A DNA stretch of 30,616 nt from Bacillota bacterium (GTDB lineage Bacteria; Bacillota_I; Bacilli_A; RF39; UBA660). Of this stretch, positions 5,932-13,317 are shown one piece after another (the stretch's first letter is position 1; every line of letters starts with the position of its first letter). The position numbers and the translations under genes were made by a program. The stretch covers positions 1-30,616 of the forward strand of contig JAEWBI010000012.1 in the NCBI GenBank assembly GCA_023391185.1, written 5' to 3'. The notes under the pieces were generated by a model. It did no database searches and was not told the origin of the DNA. It saw only the letters and a list, made by a program, of their open reading frames with translations.

Positions 5932-6654
5932 ATGAAAAAGAATCCAATAATAGGAATTGTAAGTAGATTTGATCAAGAAAAAATGCTTATGAATATGACA
6001 AAAATAAATGAGATTGGTGAATACTATGTTAAGGTAGTAAGTGAATATGGGGGAATACCAATAGGTATACTACCTGTACAAGATATACTATATACTGATT
6101 TAGCACCTAAAGAAGTTCCAAGACTTACTGTTCACGAGAAAGAAAAACTAATTGATATTATTAATATCTGCGATGGTATTATGCTGCCAGGAGGTAGTAG
6201 ATGGTATGAATATGAAGAGTTTATATGTGAATATGCTCATAAAAATAACATACCTGTACTAGGAATTTGCCAAGGTTTGCAAATAATGGGTTATGTATCT
6301 AGAAAAGAAAAAGATGATGAAGATGATGAACTTAAAACTTACAAAAATGATACTGAAATAAATCATCAAGCATTAGGCGTAAAGTATGTTCATAAAGTAT
6401 CAATAAAACCAAATACTAAGCTATATGATATTTTAGGTGAAACTGAAGTTAGTGTTAACAGCAGACATAAATTTAATATAGGTACACATGTAAATTTAAA
6501 TATTTCGGCTATAAGTGAAGATGGTATAGTTGAAGCTGCTGAAGATCCAAACTGCAAATTTTATTTAGGTGTTCAGTGGCATCCAGAACTTATGGATGAG
6601 TACGATTCTAATCAAGGAAATATAATTAAGGAATTTATAGATTCATGCAAGTGA
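5932..6654 (+). CDS. Class I glutamine amidotransferase, gamma-glutamyl-GABA hydrolase family (C26)
   Basis: This family removes gamma-linked glutamate from small molecules; PuuD, the best-known member, acts on gamma-glutamyl-GABA. The 240-residue protein has the nucleophile elbow VLGICQGLQIMG with Cys113, and QWHPE with His217 and Glu219 completing the triad. MLPGGSRW (about 84-91) is the oxyanion strand, and INHQALGVKYVHKV with NSRHK is typical of C26 hydrolases. No putrescine-pathway genes lie nearby, so the substrate is unknown and the symbol puuD would be premature. It ends in TGA, the one stop of that kind I noted in the window, which supports the standard code. Confidence 0.87.
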   Translation: MKKNPIIGIVSRFDQEKMLMNMTKINEIGEYYVKVVSEYGGIPIGILPVQDILYTDLAPKEVPRLTVHEKEKLIDIINICDGIMLPGGSRWYEYEEFICEYAHKNNIPVLGICQGLQIMGYVSRKEKDDEDDELKTYKNDTEINHQALGVKYVHKVSIKPNTKLYDILGETEVSVNSRHKFNIGTHVNLNISAISEDGIVEAAEDPNCKFYLGVQWHPELMDEYDSNQGNIIKEFIDSCK

Positions 6655-6683
6655 AAAAATGTGTATTTTTGGTGAATATAACT

Positions 6684-6712
6684 TTGACAACATAGTATTG
6701 TAATGATATAAT
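6684..6712 (+). promoter_or_regulatory. Strong promoter, upstream of the surface-protein gene (P1)
   Basis: TTGACA at 6684-6689 and TATAAT at 6707-6712, spacer 17: a perfect consensus sigma-A promoter. The repeats TTAGTTATA at 6713-6721 and 6725-6733 follow immediately, where a repressor could block it. It would give a leader of about 120 bases. Confidence 0.8.
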
Positions 6713-6733
6713 TTAGTTATACAATTAGTTATA
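6713..6733. repeat. Two TTAGTTATA direct repeats at promoter P1
   Basis: TTAGTTATA at 6713-6721 and 6725-6733 are spaced 12 bases start to start; a weaker copy, TTGGTTATT, lies at 6734-6742. Their place directly after the -10 of P1 suits an operator, but this is inference. Confidence 0.4.
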
Positions 6734-6786
6734 TTGGTTATTTTATTATTGTTTTGTATATACCATACGCAAAATAAATATTTAAT

Positions 6787-6814
6787 TTGACAAAGGTTAT
6801 TTTTGTGCTATAAT
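6787..6814 (+). promoter_or_regulatory. Strong extended -10 promoter of the surface-protein gene (P2)
   Basis: TTGACA at 6787-6792 and TATAAT at 6809-6814, spacer 16, with TG at 6806-6807 extending the -10. Transcription would start about 20 bases before the ATG at 6841, just ahead of the AAGGGGG ribosome binding site. Confidence 0.8.
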
Positions 6815-6840
6815 AATGGCACTTAAAGGGGGAAAGTTAT

Positions 6841-8691
6841 ATGTATAATGAAAAAAATGATGGATTTTCTATAAGAGATATTTTTATCCAATTATTATTT
6901 ATTATTTTGTTTGTATTTATCCTAGTATGGTTATTTCCAACAAAGGCTAGTGTGAATAATCAATTTGCTGATCTAAATAGCAGATTAGATGCTTTAACTA
7001 GTGGAATATTTAATGATAATTTACAAACAATGAAAGATGCTGCAGTAAGTTATTATACTACTGAAAGATTACCACAAAACATTAATGATGTTAAATCAAT
7101 GACATTAAAAGAAATGCTTTCAGAAAAGTTATTAGTAGAATTTACTGATGGCAATGGGAATGCTTGTAGTTTAACTGATTCTTATGTAGAAGTTGTTAAA
7201 CTTGAGGATGAATACCAAATGAAAATTAATTTATCATGTACTGATAATGATGCTTACATAATCGTTCATCTAGGTTGCTACGATTATTGTGATGCTTCTG
7301 GAGTATGTGAAAAAGAAGAAACAACAACAGTTACAAAAAACACACCAACTCCAACTCCTACACCAACTCCAACAACAACAACTTGTAGTTATGAATATAA
7401 GTTAGTTATTAATGGTAAATGGGGAGAATATGGTACTTGGTCAAGTTGGTCTACAAATAAAATTGATCAAACTGACTATCGTCAAGTAGAGATGAAAAAA
7501 GAACAAGTTCTTAAAGGAACACAACAAGTTCAAACTGGTACTAGAGTTGAAACAATTGGTGCAACAGCAAGTACTACTACTTATTGCCCAAGTGGATATA
7601 CAAGAAGTAGTAATGGTGCATACTGTGTTGCAACTTCAACTACAACTGGCTATTATAATGCTAAATGTCCAACAGGATATACAATGAGTAATGGCGTATG
7701 TTATGGTACTAAATATACAACTGTAAGTGCTGATCCAATATGTCCAAGTGGATATACAAGAAGTGGTACAACATGTTATAAATCTGGTACTAGTCAAGTA
7801 ACTATGGTTCCAAGTTGTCCAAGTGGATATACATTAAGTGGTAATTATTGTTATAAGACGGGTACATCAACAGTTACAATGACACCAAGTTGCCCAAGTG
7901 GTTATACACTAAGTGGTAGCAATTGTACTAAAAAAGTAACAAGTGGTGGAACAACAACTTATACAAGAGGTGACTATATCACCACTAAAACAGGTACTTC
8001 AGTTCCATCAAATAGTAGTTCTTACTATTATGAAGCTGTATCATCTGATTATGTATATGACTGTTCAAATTCATGTGCATTTAGATGGGTTTATACATAT
8101 AAAGTTTATAAAGCTGTTGCTACTACAACAGGTGGTGGAACAACTACATTAACTACTGCTGCATCATGTGCAACAAACTATACATTAAGTAATGGTATGT
8201 GCTACAAGACAGTAGACTTAAGTGATAAAACCGCTGCATCTTGTGCAACAAATTATACATTAAGTAATGGTGTATGTTATAAAACAACAACAACAACTGA
8301 TAGTAAGACTGCTACTTGTGCTAGTGGATACACACTAAGTGGTTCATTATGTTATAAGTCAACATCAACTACAATTCAGTTAACACCAAGTTGTCCAACA
8401 GGATACACATTAAGTGGTGAAAGATGTTATGGTTCTGTATCAAGTACAACTAATTTATTAACATCAACTTCATATTCTTGTCCAAGTGGATACACATTAA
8501 ATGGTTCAACTTGTGCTAAAACAGTTGCTGTTTATGAAGTACAAAATGTTTATGAAACAGTTACATACTATAGATATAAACAAAGACAATATATTTCAGG
8601 TGATGTAAAAACTGTATGGAGTAAATCTGATAATGATACTACTTTAATTAGTCAAGGTTATTCATTAACTGGAAATAAAAAATGTAGTTAA
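6841..8691 (+). CDS. Membrane-anchored surface protein with ten Cys-flanked repeats
   Basis: I do not recognise a named family. Residues 1-15 are cytoplasmic, 16-32 form one membrane segment, and the rest should be outside. Residues 35-150 form a small domain whose start (LDALTSGIFNDNLQTMKDAA) recalls pilin-like folds, with four Cys at its end. A TPTPTPTP linker (168-181) leads to WGEYGTWSSWS (194-204), like the WxxWSxWS of thrombospondin type 1 repeats. Ten units of pattern CPSGYTLSGxxC follow; their first Cys are at 249, 276, 301, 326, 351, 443, 468, 493, 518 and 547. The tail has YYRYKQRQYISG. Each unit probably closes one disulfide. No LPxTG or other wall anchor is seen. Adhesin or surface-layer roles are guesses. 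Confidence 0.72.
   Translation: MYNEKNDGFSIRDIFIQLLFIILFVFILVWLFPTKASVNNQFADLNSRLDALTSGIFNDNLQTMKDAAVSYYTTERLPQNINDVKSMTLKEMLSEKLLVEFTDGNGNACSLTDSYVEVVKLEDEYQMKINLSCTDNDAYIIVHLGCYDYCDASGVCEKEETTTVTKNTPTPTPTPTPTTTTCSYEYKLVINGKWGEYGTWSSWSTNKIDQTDYRQVEMKKEQVLKGTQQVQTGTRVETIGATASTTTYCPSGYTRSSNGAYCVATSTTTGYYNAKCPTGYTMSNGVCYGTKYTTVSADPICPSGYTRSGTTCYKSGTSQVTMVPSCPSGYTLSGNYCYKTGTSTVTMTPSCPSGYTLSGSNCTKKVTSGGTTTYTRGDYITTKTGTSVPSNSSSYYYEAVSSDYVYDCSNSCAFRWVYTYKVYKAVATTTGGGTTTLTTAASCATNYTLSNGMCYKTVDLSDKTAASCATNYTLSNGVCYKTTTTTDSKTATCASGYTLSGSLCYKSTSTTIQLTPSCPTGYTLSGERCYGSVSSTTNLLTSTSYSCPSGYTLNGSTCAKTVAVYEVQNVYETVTYYRYKQRQYISGDVKTVWSKSDNDTTLISQGYSLTGNKKCS
7585..8514 (+). repeat. Coding repeats of about 75 bases in the surface-protein gene
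   Basis: Ten degenerate units encode C-(P/A)-(S/T)-(G/N)-Y-T-(L/R/M)-S-G/N-x2-C. Start-to-start distance is 25 residues (75 bases) for six of nine steps; the others are 27, 29 and one 92-residue step where a Tyr-rich non-repeat domain (363-440) is inserted. Cys-to-Cys spacing inside a unit is 11 residues except the first (13). Third-position differences show the units are old rather than recently copied. Confidence 0.85.
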
Positions 8692-8696
8692 TACAG

Positions 8697-8730
8697 ATAT
8701 AGTTGCGCACTCCAGGGTTCGCAACTATAT
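8697..8730 (+). other. Perfect 11-base-pair hairpin without T-run between the two envelope genes
   Basis: ATATAGTTGCG (8697-8707) is a perfect complement of CGCAACTATAT (8720-8730) with a 12-base loop containing CTCCAGGG. It starts six bases after the stop of the surface-protein gene. The stem has a GC core uncommon in this A+T-rich region and no run of T follows, so it is not a standard intrinsic terminator. It may be a weak terminator, an mRNA 3'-end stabiliser or a protein binding site. Confidence 0.6.
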
Positions 8731-8786
8731 TGCTTATATAGGGAAAATTATTTGTTAATTATTGTAATTATCAAGGAGGAATATAA

Positions 8787-10160
8787 ATGAGTATAAAAAG
8801 ATTTTGTAGTTATAAAATAGAAAATGAAGATCTAGTTTATAAGTATATAGATGAAAATAATAAAGTTCAAGTAGATAAAGAACCTTTAAGACTATTTGGT
8901 AAAAGAAATAATAGAATAGACGCTATTATTGAAGGAGTTAAACAAACAGTAGCAGAAGTAGAAAAAATCAAGAAAACTCAACTTGAGGAACAATTAGCAT
9001 CTCAGGCTATTCAATATTTGGACGAAGATGAGAATGCATTAGAAAATAAAGAGGGGTCTTCAAAAGATATACCTACAGATAATGATGAAACTGCTGAACC
9101 AGTAGTTATTCCAGATGATGCTACTGCTGAAACTGATTTAGAAGATGAAGAAGTTTTAGAAGGCGAAGAAATTGCTGAAGAACAAGAAAAGCAAGAAGCT
9201 GAGTATGAGGAAGTTGAACCTGCTAAAAAGAAAAAATGGTTAAAGAAAGCTGGTAAGATTGCTCTTGTAGCAGTTATTGCTCTTGCTATAGCAGCTGGTG
9301 TTAAATCATGTATGAATAGTAAAAATAAGGTTGCTACACTAGATGATACGCAATCTCCAACTCCTACTGTTACAACAATAGATGATTTAAAAGAAGATTC
9401 TAGATATACAGAGATTACAGAAAACATGCTTATTGAAACAACAGAAGATTTCATTAAAGAACTTGCGGATCATGGTATCACTGTTACTGCATCTGATGCA
9501 CTAACATATGTAACTGTAGCTAATATAACACATTTAAAAGAAACTAATCCTGAATTGCTTAATAAAGTATTAGAAGGTATGGATGAAGTTGAAACATTAA
9601 GTAAAACAGGTCATATTATTGGACAAATTGTTACTAATGAAGTAACTACAAAAGATGATACTGTTGATTGGACAATTGCTTTCATGGATGAAACTGATAG
9701 AAAAATAGCTGCTCATGGAGCTGGTTATGTTATTGAAGGATCTAAAAAAATAGCAGCCGATGAAACATTAAAAGAAGATGAAAAAATTTCACAAATACAG
9801 ACTTTAGTAGCTGAAAAATTTGTGGCACCTAATTTTGATAAAACAGTAGGGTATACATTTAATGATGAAAGTAAGATAACTCTTTCACAAGAAGATGGTG
9901 CTGACTTTATATCAGATGCAATTATTACTGGTGTTCTTATGGGTGATAATACACTTAAGAACTATATTAATGCTGAAAATAAATATGAAGATACAAAAGA
10001 TTCAACATGGGTTACAACAACATCATATGGAGAAATATCAGCTGATTTAAAAGCTATTTCTGAAAATGCTGATAATGTATCTAATTTAATGAGAATTATT
10101 GAAGAATGTCAATCATTAGAATCTAATCAAGCATCAATAGAGACAACAAAAACAAAATAA
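8787..10160 (+). CDS. Acidic single-pass membrane protein of unknown function
   Basis: No family is recognised. The N-terminal 145 residues are cytoplasmic by the positive-inside rule, beginning with a compact domain (1-75) and running into a Glu/Asp-rich segment (78-144). KKKKWLKKAGK (147-157) precedes one membrane segment (158-172), followed by a small Thr/Pro linker (185-196) and an extracytoplasmic domain of about 260 residues rich in helix-forming and acidic residues. Cys175 sits just outside the membrane. AAGGAGG precedes the ATG with normal spacing. It lies 95 bases after the surface-protein gene with only the T-less hairpin between and no clear promoter, so cotranscription is likely. 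Its topology suggests it links a cytoplasmic partner to the surface, but that is speculation. Confidence 0.65.
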   Translation: MSIKRFCSYKIENEDLVYKYIDENNKVQVDKEPLRLFGKRNNRIDAIIEGVKQTVAEVEKIKKTQLEEQLASQAIQYLDEDENALENKEGSSKDIPTDNDETAEPVVIPDDATAETDLEDEEVLEGEEIAEEQEKQEAEYEEVEPAKKKKWLKKAGKIALVAVIALAIAAGVKSCMNSKNKVATLDDTQSPTPTVTTIDDLKEDSRYTEITENMLIETTEDFIKELADHGITVTASDALTYVTVANITHLKETNPELLNKVLEGMDEVETLSKTGHIIGQIVTNEVTTKDDTVDWTIAFMDETDRKIAAHGAGYVIEGSKKIAADETLKEDEKISQIQTLVAEKFVAPNFDKTVGYTFNDESKITLSQEDGADFISDAIITGVLMGDNTLKNYINAENKYEDTKDSTWVTTTSYGEISADLKAISENADNVSNLMRIIEECQSLESNQASIETTKTK

Positions 10161-10170
10161 ATAATGAATT

Positions 10171-10212
10171 AAAAATCTTTCTATGGTAAAATAAATCCAA
10201 GAAAGATTTTTT
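10171..10212 (+). terminator. Intrinsic terminator of the envelope gene pair
   Basis: AAAAATCTTTCT (10171-10182) is complementary to AGAAAGATTTTT (10200-10211), 12 pairs with a 17-base loop, the T-run being part of the stem end. It ends the 8787 gene and precedes the MerR-type promoter. Confidence 0.75.
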
Positions 10213-10230
10213 AGTTTTATTAAAAATATC

Positions 10231-10261
10231 TTGACTCTCCCCTTAGGGTAAATAGTAAAGT
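10231..10261 (+). promoter_or_regulatory. MerR-type promoter/operator with 19-base spacer
   Basis: TTGACT (10231-10236) and TAAAGT (10256-10261) are 19 bases apart, the overlong spacer typical of promoters that MerR-family activators untwist. The spacer holds the dyad CCCT-T-AGGG (10241-10249), placed centrally as in such operators. The regulator gene itself follows, so it is probably autoregulated. Confidence 0.72.
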
Positions 10262-10281
10262 TAATTTAGGAGGTGATTTTT

Positions 10282-11079
10282 ATGTATAGAATCGGTGAAT
10301 TTTCAGTCCTTTCAAAAACAACAATTAAAACTTTAAGATATTATGAAAAAGAGGGGTTACTAATACCCTCATATATTGATAATAATAATGGTTATAGATT
10401 TTATGAAACTGCGCAGTTATTGGAGCTAAGTAAAGTTATTTCACTAAGACAAATAGGTATGACAATTGATAATATTAAAGAAATTTTAAATGGTGGAGAT
10501 ATTGATAAAATACTAAATTTACGAAAGGAAGAATTGAAATCAGAAATATCTATTTATGAAGATCAACTCTCTAGAATTAATTATTTATTGGAGAGAAAAG
10601 AAATGAAATATGAAGCTGTTATTAAAGAATTACCAGATTATATCATTTATTATAAGGATGGGATAATTAAGAACTTTACAGAACTAACAAATTTTATATT
10701 AAGTTCTGCTGAAGATTGCCGTATACTTAATCCAAATATTAAATGTATATCTCCAGACTACTGTTATGTTAATTATCTTGATGGTGAGTTTAAAGAAAGT
10801 GATATTCATGTAATATATGCTCAAGCTGTAACTGAAATGGGTAAAGATGGTAATAATATTAAGTTTAAAAAGTTAGAACCTGTTAAAGCTGTTTGCATTT
10901 ATCATAAAGGAGATTATAGTAAATTAGGTGGCGCTTATGCTTTTGGGGTAAAATGGGTACAAGAAAACAATTATGAAATAGTCGATAATATTAGAGAAAG
11001 ATATATAGATGGTATTTGGAATAAGGAAAATGCTGATGACTGGCTAACTGAAATTCAAATACCTATTAGAAAAAAATAA
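10282..11079 (+). CDS. MerR family regulator with GyrI-like effector-binding domain
   Basis: The first 70 residues are a MerR winged helix: YRIGEFSVLSKTTIKTLRYYEKEGLL, then NGYRFYETAQLLELSKVISLRQIGMTIDNIKEIL. A coiled dimer helix (about 75-115) is followed by a C-terminal domain (about 125-265) of the GyrI/BmrR ligand-binding type, with the late PVKAVCIYHKGDYSKLGGAYAFGVKWV and a final IQIPIRKK. Such proteins bind multidrug-like or other small ligands and activate promoters with long spacers; one lies right upstream. An upstream GTG at 10273 is in frame, but it sits inside the TTAGGAGGTGA ribosome binding site, so the ATG at 10282 is the start. No transporter or enzyme follows; glmS faces it, so its targets other than itself are unknown. 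Confidence 0.88.
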   Translation: MYRIGEFSVLSKTTIKTLRYYEKEGLLIPSYIDNNNGYRFYETAQLLELSKVISLRQIGMTIDNIKEILNGGDIDKILNLRKEELKSEISIYEDQLSRINYLLERKEMKYEAVIKELPDYIIYYKDGIIKNFTELTNFILSSAEDCRILNPNIKCISPDYCYVNYLDGEFKESDIHVIYAQAVTEMGKDGNNIKFKKLEPVKAVCIYHKGDYSKLGGAYAFGVKWVQENNYEIVDNIRERYIDGIWNKENADDWLTEIQIPIRKK

Positions 11080-11106
11080 AAAGTAGATTTAATCTACTTT
11101 TTTTTG
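11078..11106. terminator. Bidirectional intrinsic terminator between the MerR gene and glmS
   Basis: AAAAGTAGAT (11079-11088) pairs with ATCTACTTTT (11092-11101) around TTA. T-runs follow on both strands, so it can end both convergent transcripts. Confidence 0.88.
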
Positions 11107-11108
11107 TT

Positions 11109-12920
11109 TTATTCAACTGTAACAGATTTAGCAAGATTTTTAGGTTTGTCAATATCACATTTGCGATATTTTGCTATCTCATATGAGATTAATTGTAATG
11201 GAACTACTGTTAATACCGCTTGAACTAACTTACTTGTTTTTGGAATAATTACTTTCTGATCGTAAAAATTATCATTAACATCTAAGTCTTCAGTTACAAT
11301 TAATGTAACATTTGCTCCACGAGATTTACATTCTTTTATATTACTAATTGTCTTATCGGCTATTTTAGCCTCAGTTACTATAGCAATAACAGGTGTACCT
11401 TTATCAATTAGAGAAATTGTTCCATGCTTTAATTCACCAGCTGGATAACTTTGAGAATTTATGTAAGAGATTTCTTTAAGTTTTAAAGAACCCTCCATAG
11501 CAAGAGCATAATCAGTGTTTCTTCCTATAAAGAATATATCATTATGTTTATATAACTTTTTCGCTATTTCTTTATATTCATCATGCTCATTTAAAGCAGA
11601 CTGAATATTGGTAGGTAGTTTTCTAATACATGAAATTATATCATTAGCTTCTTCATCACACATTGAACCATTACAAATTGCTATATTCATAGCTATAAGA
11701 GCTAGTATAGTGATTTGAGAACTATATGCTTTGGTTGTTGCAACAGCTATTTCAGCCCCAGCTTTAGTATATAAAACCATATCGGCATTTCTAGAAATAG
11801 TGCTTCCTACAACATTAATAATACCAAGAGTATCAGCGCCTGCCTCTTTGGCAATTTTTAAAGCGGCTAAACTATCAGCTGTCTCTCCTGATTGAGATAC
11901 AACAATAACTAAAGTTTCTTTATTTAAAAACAGTTTTTTATAGCGATATTCACTTGCTACTTCAACATTAGTAGGGATGTTAGCAAATTCTTCTATAACA
12001 CTTTTACCAACCATTCCAGCATGCATTGCACTACCACAAGCAACTATATCAATTCGTTTATATTTACTAAAGTCTGGCATATTTTCTTTTAAACTTGTGA
12101 TGCCATTTTCAATATATGGTAGGGCAGTTGCTTTAATTATTTCAGGCTCTTCATATATTTCTTTAAGCATATAATGATCGTAACCATTCTTATCTATAAC
12201 ATTACTGCTTCCTTCAAAAGTTTTAATATCCTTTTTTACAATATCAGCATTTCTATCATATACAATTACTCTTTGATTACTCATCTTAGCAAATTCGCCA
12301 TCATCAAGAATAATATATTTATTTGTATATTTAAGTATTGCTGGCACATCACTAGCAATATAGTTCTCTTCATTACCTATTGCTATAATAAGTGGACTAT
12401 CTTTCTTAACAGCGTATAAATGATGAAGATGATCATCACATATTATTCCAAGAGCATATGCTCCAATTGCTCTTTCTTTAAATATGGCAATTGCTTGTTC
12501 CATACTATTTGTTTCTTTATAGATATGATCAAGTAAAGCACAAGCTACTTCTGTATCAGTGCTAGACTTAAATACATAGCCATTTTCTATTAATTCTTTT
12601 TTCAAATCTACATAGTTTTCAATAATACCATTATGTACTATCGAGATTTTTCCTACTTTATGAGGATGACTATTTACATAATTAGGTTCACCATGAGTTG
12701 CCCATCTGGTATGTCCAATACCTAAATTTGCTTCCGTTTTCATATTTAATTTGTTTTTTAAATTAGCAATTTTTCCTTTTTCTTTTTCAATTTCCAATTT
12801 ATCATTTTTAACAAAAGCTATCCCCGCAGAATCATAACCTCTATATTCTAGTCTTTCTAGACCATCTATAATAACTTGTAGGCATCTTTTATCGCCTACA
12901 TAACCAATAATACCACACAT
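11109..12920 (-). CDS. glmS: Glutamine-fructose-6-phosphate aminotransferase
   Basis: GlmS makes glucosamine-6-phosphate from fructose-6-phosphate and glutamine, the first step towards UDP-GlcNAc for peptidoglycan. The 603-residue protein starts MCGIIGYVG; Cys2 becomes the N-terminal nucleophile after Met removal. The glutaminase domain shows GHTRWATHGEPN, VHNGIIENY and SSTDTEV. Two SIS domains follow (roughly 285-430 and 460-595) with ACGSAMHAGMVGK and VSQSGETADSLAALK. It ends DKPKNLAKSVTVE, the conserved C-terminal tail. AGGAGG (complement of 12929-12934) lies eight bases before the start. It is the only minus-strand gene here and is governed by its own ribozyme, linking cell-wall precursor level to mRNA stability. 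Confidence 0.98.
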   Translation of the reverse strand: MCGIIGYVGDKRCLQVIIDGLERLEYRGYDSAGIAFVKNDKLEIEKEKGKIANLKNKLNMKTEANLGIGHTRWATHGEPNYVNSHPHKVGKISIVHNGIIENYVDLKKELIENGYVFKSSTDTEVACALLDHIYKETNSMEQAIAIFKERAIGAYALGIICDDHLHHLYAVKKDSPLIIAIGNEENYIASDVPAILKYTNKYIILDDGEFAKMSNQRVIVYDRNADIVKKDIKTFEGSSNVIDKNGYDHYMLKEIYEEPEIIKATALPYIENGITSLKENMPDFSKYKRIDIVACGSAMHAGMVGKSVIEEFANIPTNVEVASEYRYKKLFLNKETLVIVVSQSGETADSLAALKIAKEAGADTLGIINVVGSTISRNADMVLYTKAGAEIAVATTKAYSSQITILALIAMNIAICNGSMCDEEANDIISCIRKLPTNIQSALNEHDEYKEIAKKLYKHNDIFFIGRNTDYALAMEGSLKLKEISYINSQSYPAGELKHGTISLIDKGTPVIAIVTEAKIADKTISNIKECKSRGANVTLIVTEDLDVNDNFYDQKVIIPKTSKLVQAVLTVVPLQLISYEIAKYRKCDIDKPKNLAKSVTVE

Positions 12921-12959
12921 TTTTACTTCCTCCTGTGCATTTTAATGCATAATAAAAAT

Positions 12960-13105
12960 ATATGTGTGATATATTTTTTGTCGTAATATTGATTTTACTA
13001 TTTGTAATATATCTATCGAATACACTTCCGTGATAGCATCCGCTGATTATCTTATAAAATAAGTTCGATAACTATCATCCTCGTCAACCCAAAGGTCCAT
13101 GCGCT
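12960..13105 (-). ncRNA. glmS ribozyme (glucosamine-6-phosphate-activated)
   Basis: On the minus strand the glmS leader carries the conserved core of this self-cleaving riboswitch. AGCGC lies at complement 13105-13101, so cleavage is expected between 13105 and 13104. GTTGACGAGGATG comes next, then GTTATCGAAC, then CAGCGGATGCTATCACGG with GATAG/CTATC pairing where Bacillus has GGAGG/CCTCC. The weaker 3' part (P4 region) ends near TATATCACACAT at about 12962. Glucosamine-6-phosphate acts as cofactor and cleavage destabilises the glmS message, giving product feedback. The exact 3' limit is uncertain. Confidence 0.93.
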
Positions 13106-13156
13106 AATTAAAATGTCTCAGTTTCTATCCTCCTATGAACATCATAACTTTACTAC

Positions 13157-13186
13157 ATTATATTCGAAAAGAAAGTATTTTGTCAA
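13157..13186 (-). promoter_or_regulatory. Promoter of glmS
   Basis: On the minus strand, TTGACA (complement of 13181-13186) and TATAAT (complement of 13157-13162) are separated by 18 bases. The start would be near 13150, giving a leader that holds the whole ribozyme. A hairpin with T-run ends directly at the -35. Confidence 0.82.
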
Positions 13187-13214
13187 CAAAACCTGCCTAA
13201 TTTTATTAGGCAGG
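13187..13214 (-). terminator. Terminator-like hairpin abutting the glmS promoter
   Basis: CCTGCCTAAT (13192-13201) is a perfect complement of ATTAGGCAGG (13205-13214) with a three-base loop. On the minus strand TTTTG follows, merging with the TTGACA of the glmS promoter. No minus-strand gene lies upstream, so it may stop antisense reads from the response-regulator side. Nothing on the + strand needs it, and there is no T-run in that direction. Confidence 0.65.
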
Positions 13215-13253
13215 GCACCTCTTAATAACTTAATAACATTGAAAAACAAAGTA

Positions 13254-13273
13254 ATCTTACTTATTTGTAAGAT
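13254..13273. promoter_or_regulatory. Inverted repeat upstream of the response-regulator gene
   Basis: ATCTTAC (13254-13260) and GTAAGAT (13267-13273) form a perfect 7-base dyad with a six-base gap, 20 bases before the TATAAT at 13293-13298. It covers the expected -35 area, which has no good match, as in an activator-dependent or repressed promoter. The regulator that binds is unknown; autoregulation by the encoded protein is possible. Confidence 0.4.
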
Positions 13274-13292
13274 ATATAATATTATTTTATAG

Positions 13293-13298
13293 TATAAT
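13293..13298 (+). promoter_or_regulatory. -10 element of the two-component operon
   Basis: TATAAT lies 19 bases before the ATG at 13318. No acceptable -35 stands 16-18 bases upstream; that place is partly filled by the inverted repeat at 13254-13273. Confidence 0.45.
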
Positions 13299-13317
13299 AT
13301 ATGAAGAGGTGACTTGG

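Noticed and set aside
5932..6654. Reassigned TGA codon (Mycoplasma code)
   Set aside because: The TGA at 6652-6654 ends a full-length protein, and all recognised Trp positions are TGG.
7943..8152. Second frame inside the surface-protein gene
   Set aside because: It is out of phase with the Cys repeats, lacks a ribosome site and has repetitive, low-complexity composition.
7585..8514. CRISPR-like array
   Set aside because: The 75-base period is protein coding, units are degenerate, and there are no conserved repeats with unique spacers or cas genes.
8697..8730. tRNA remnant or integration site at the GGGTTCGCAAC loop
   Set aside because: No acceptor, D or anticodon arms surround it, and no integrase or direct repeats are near.
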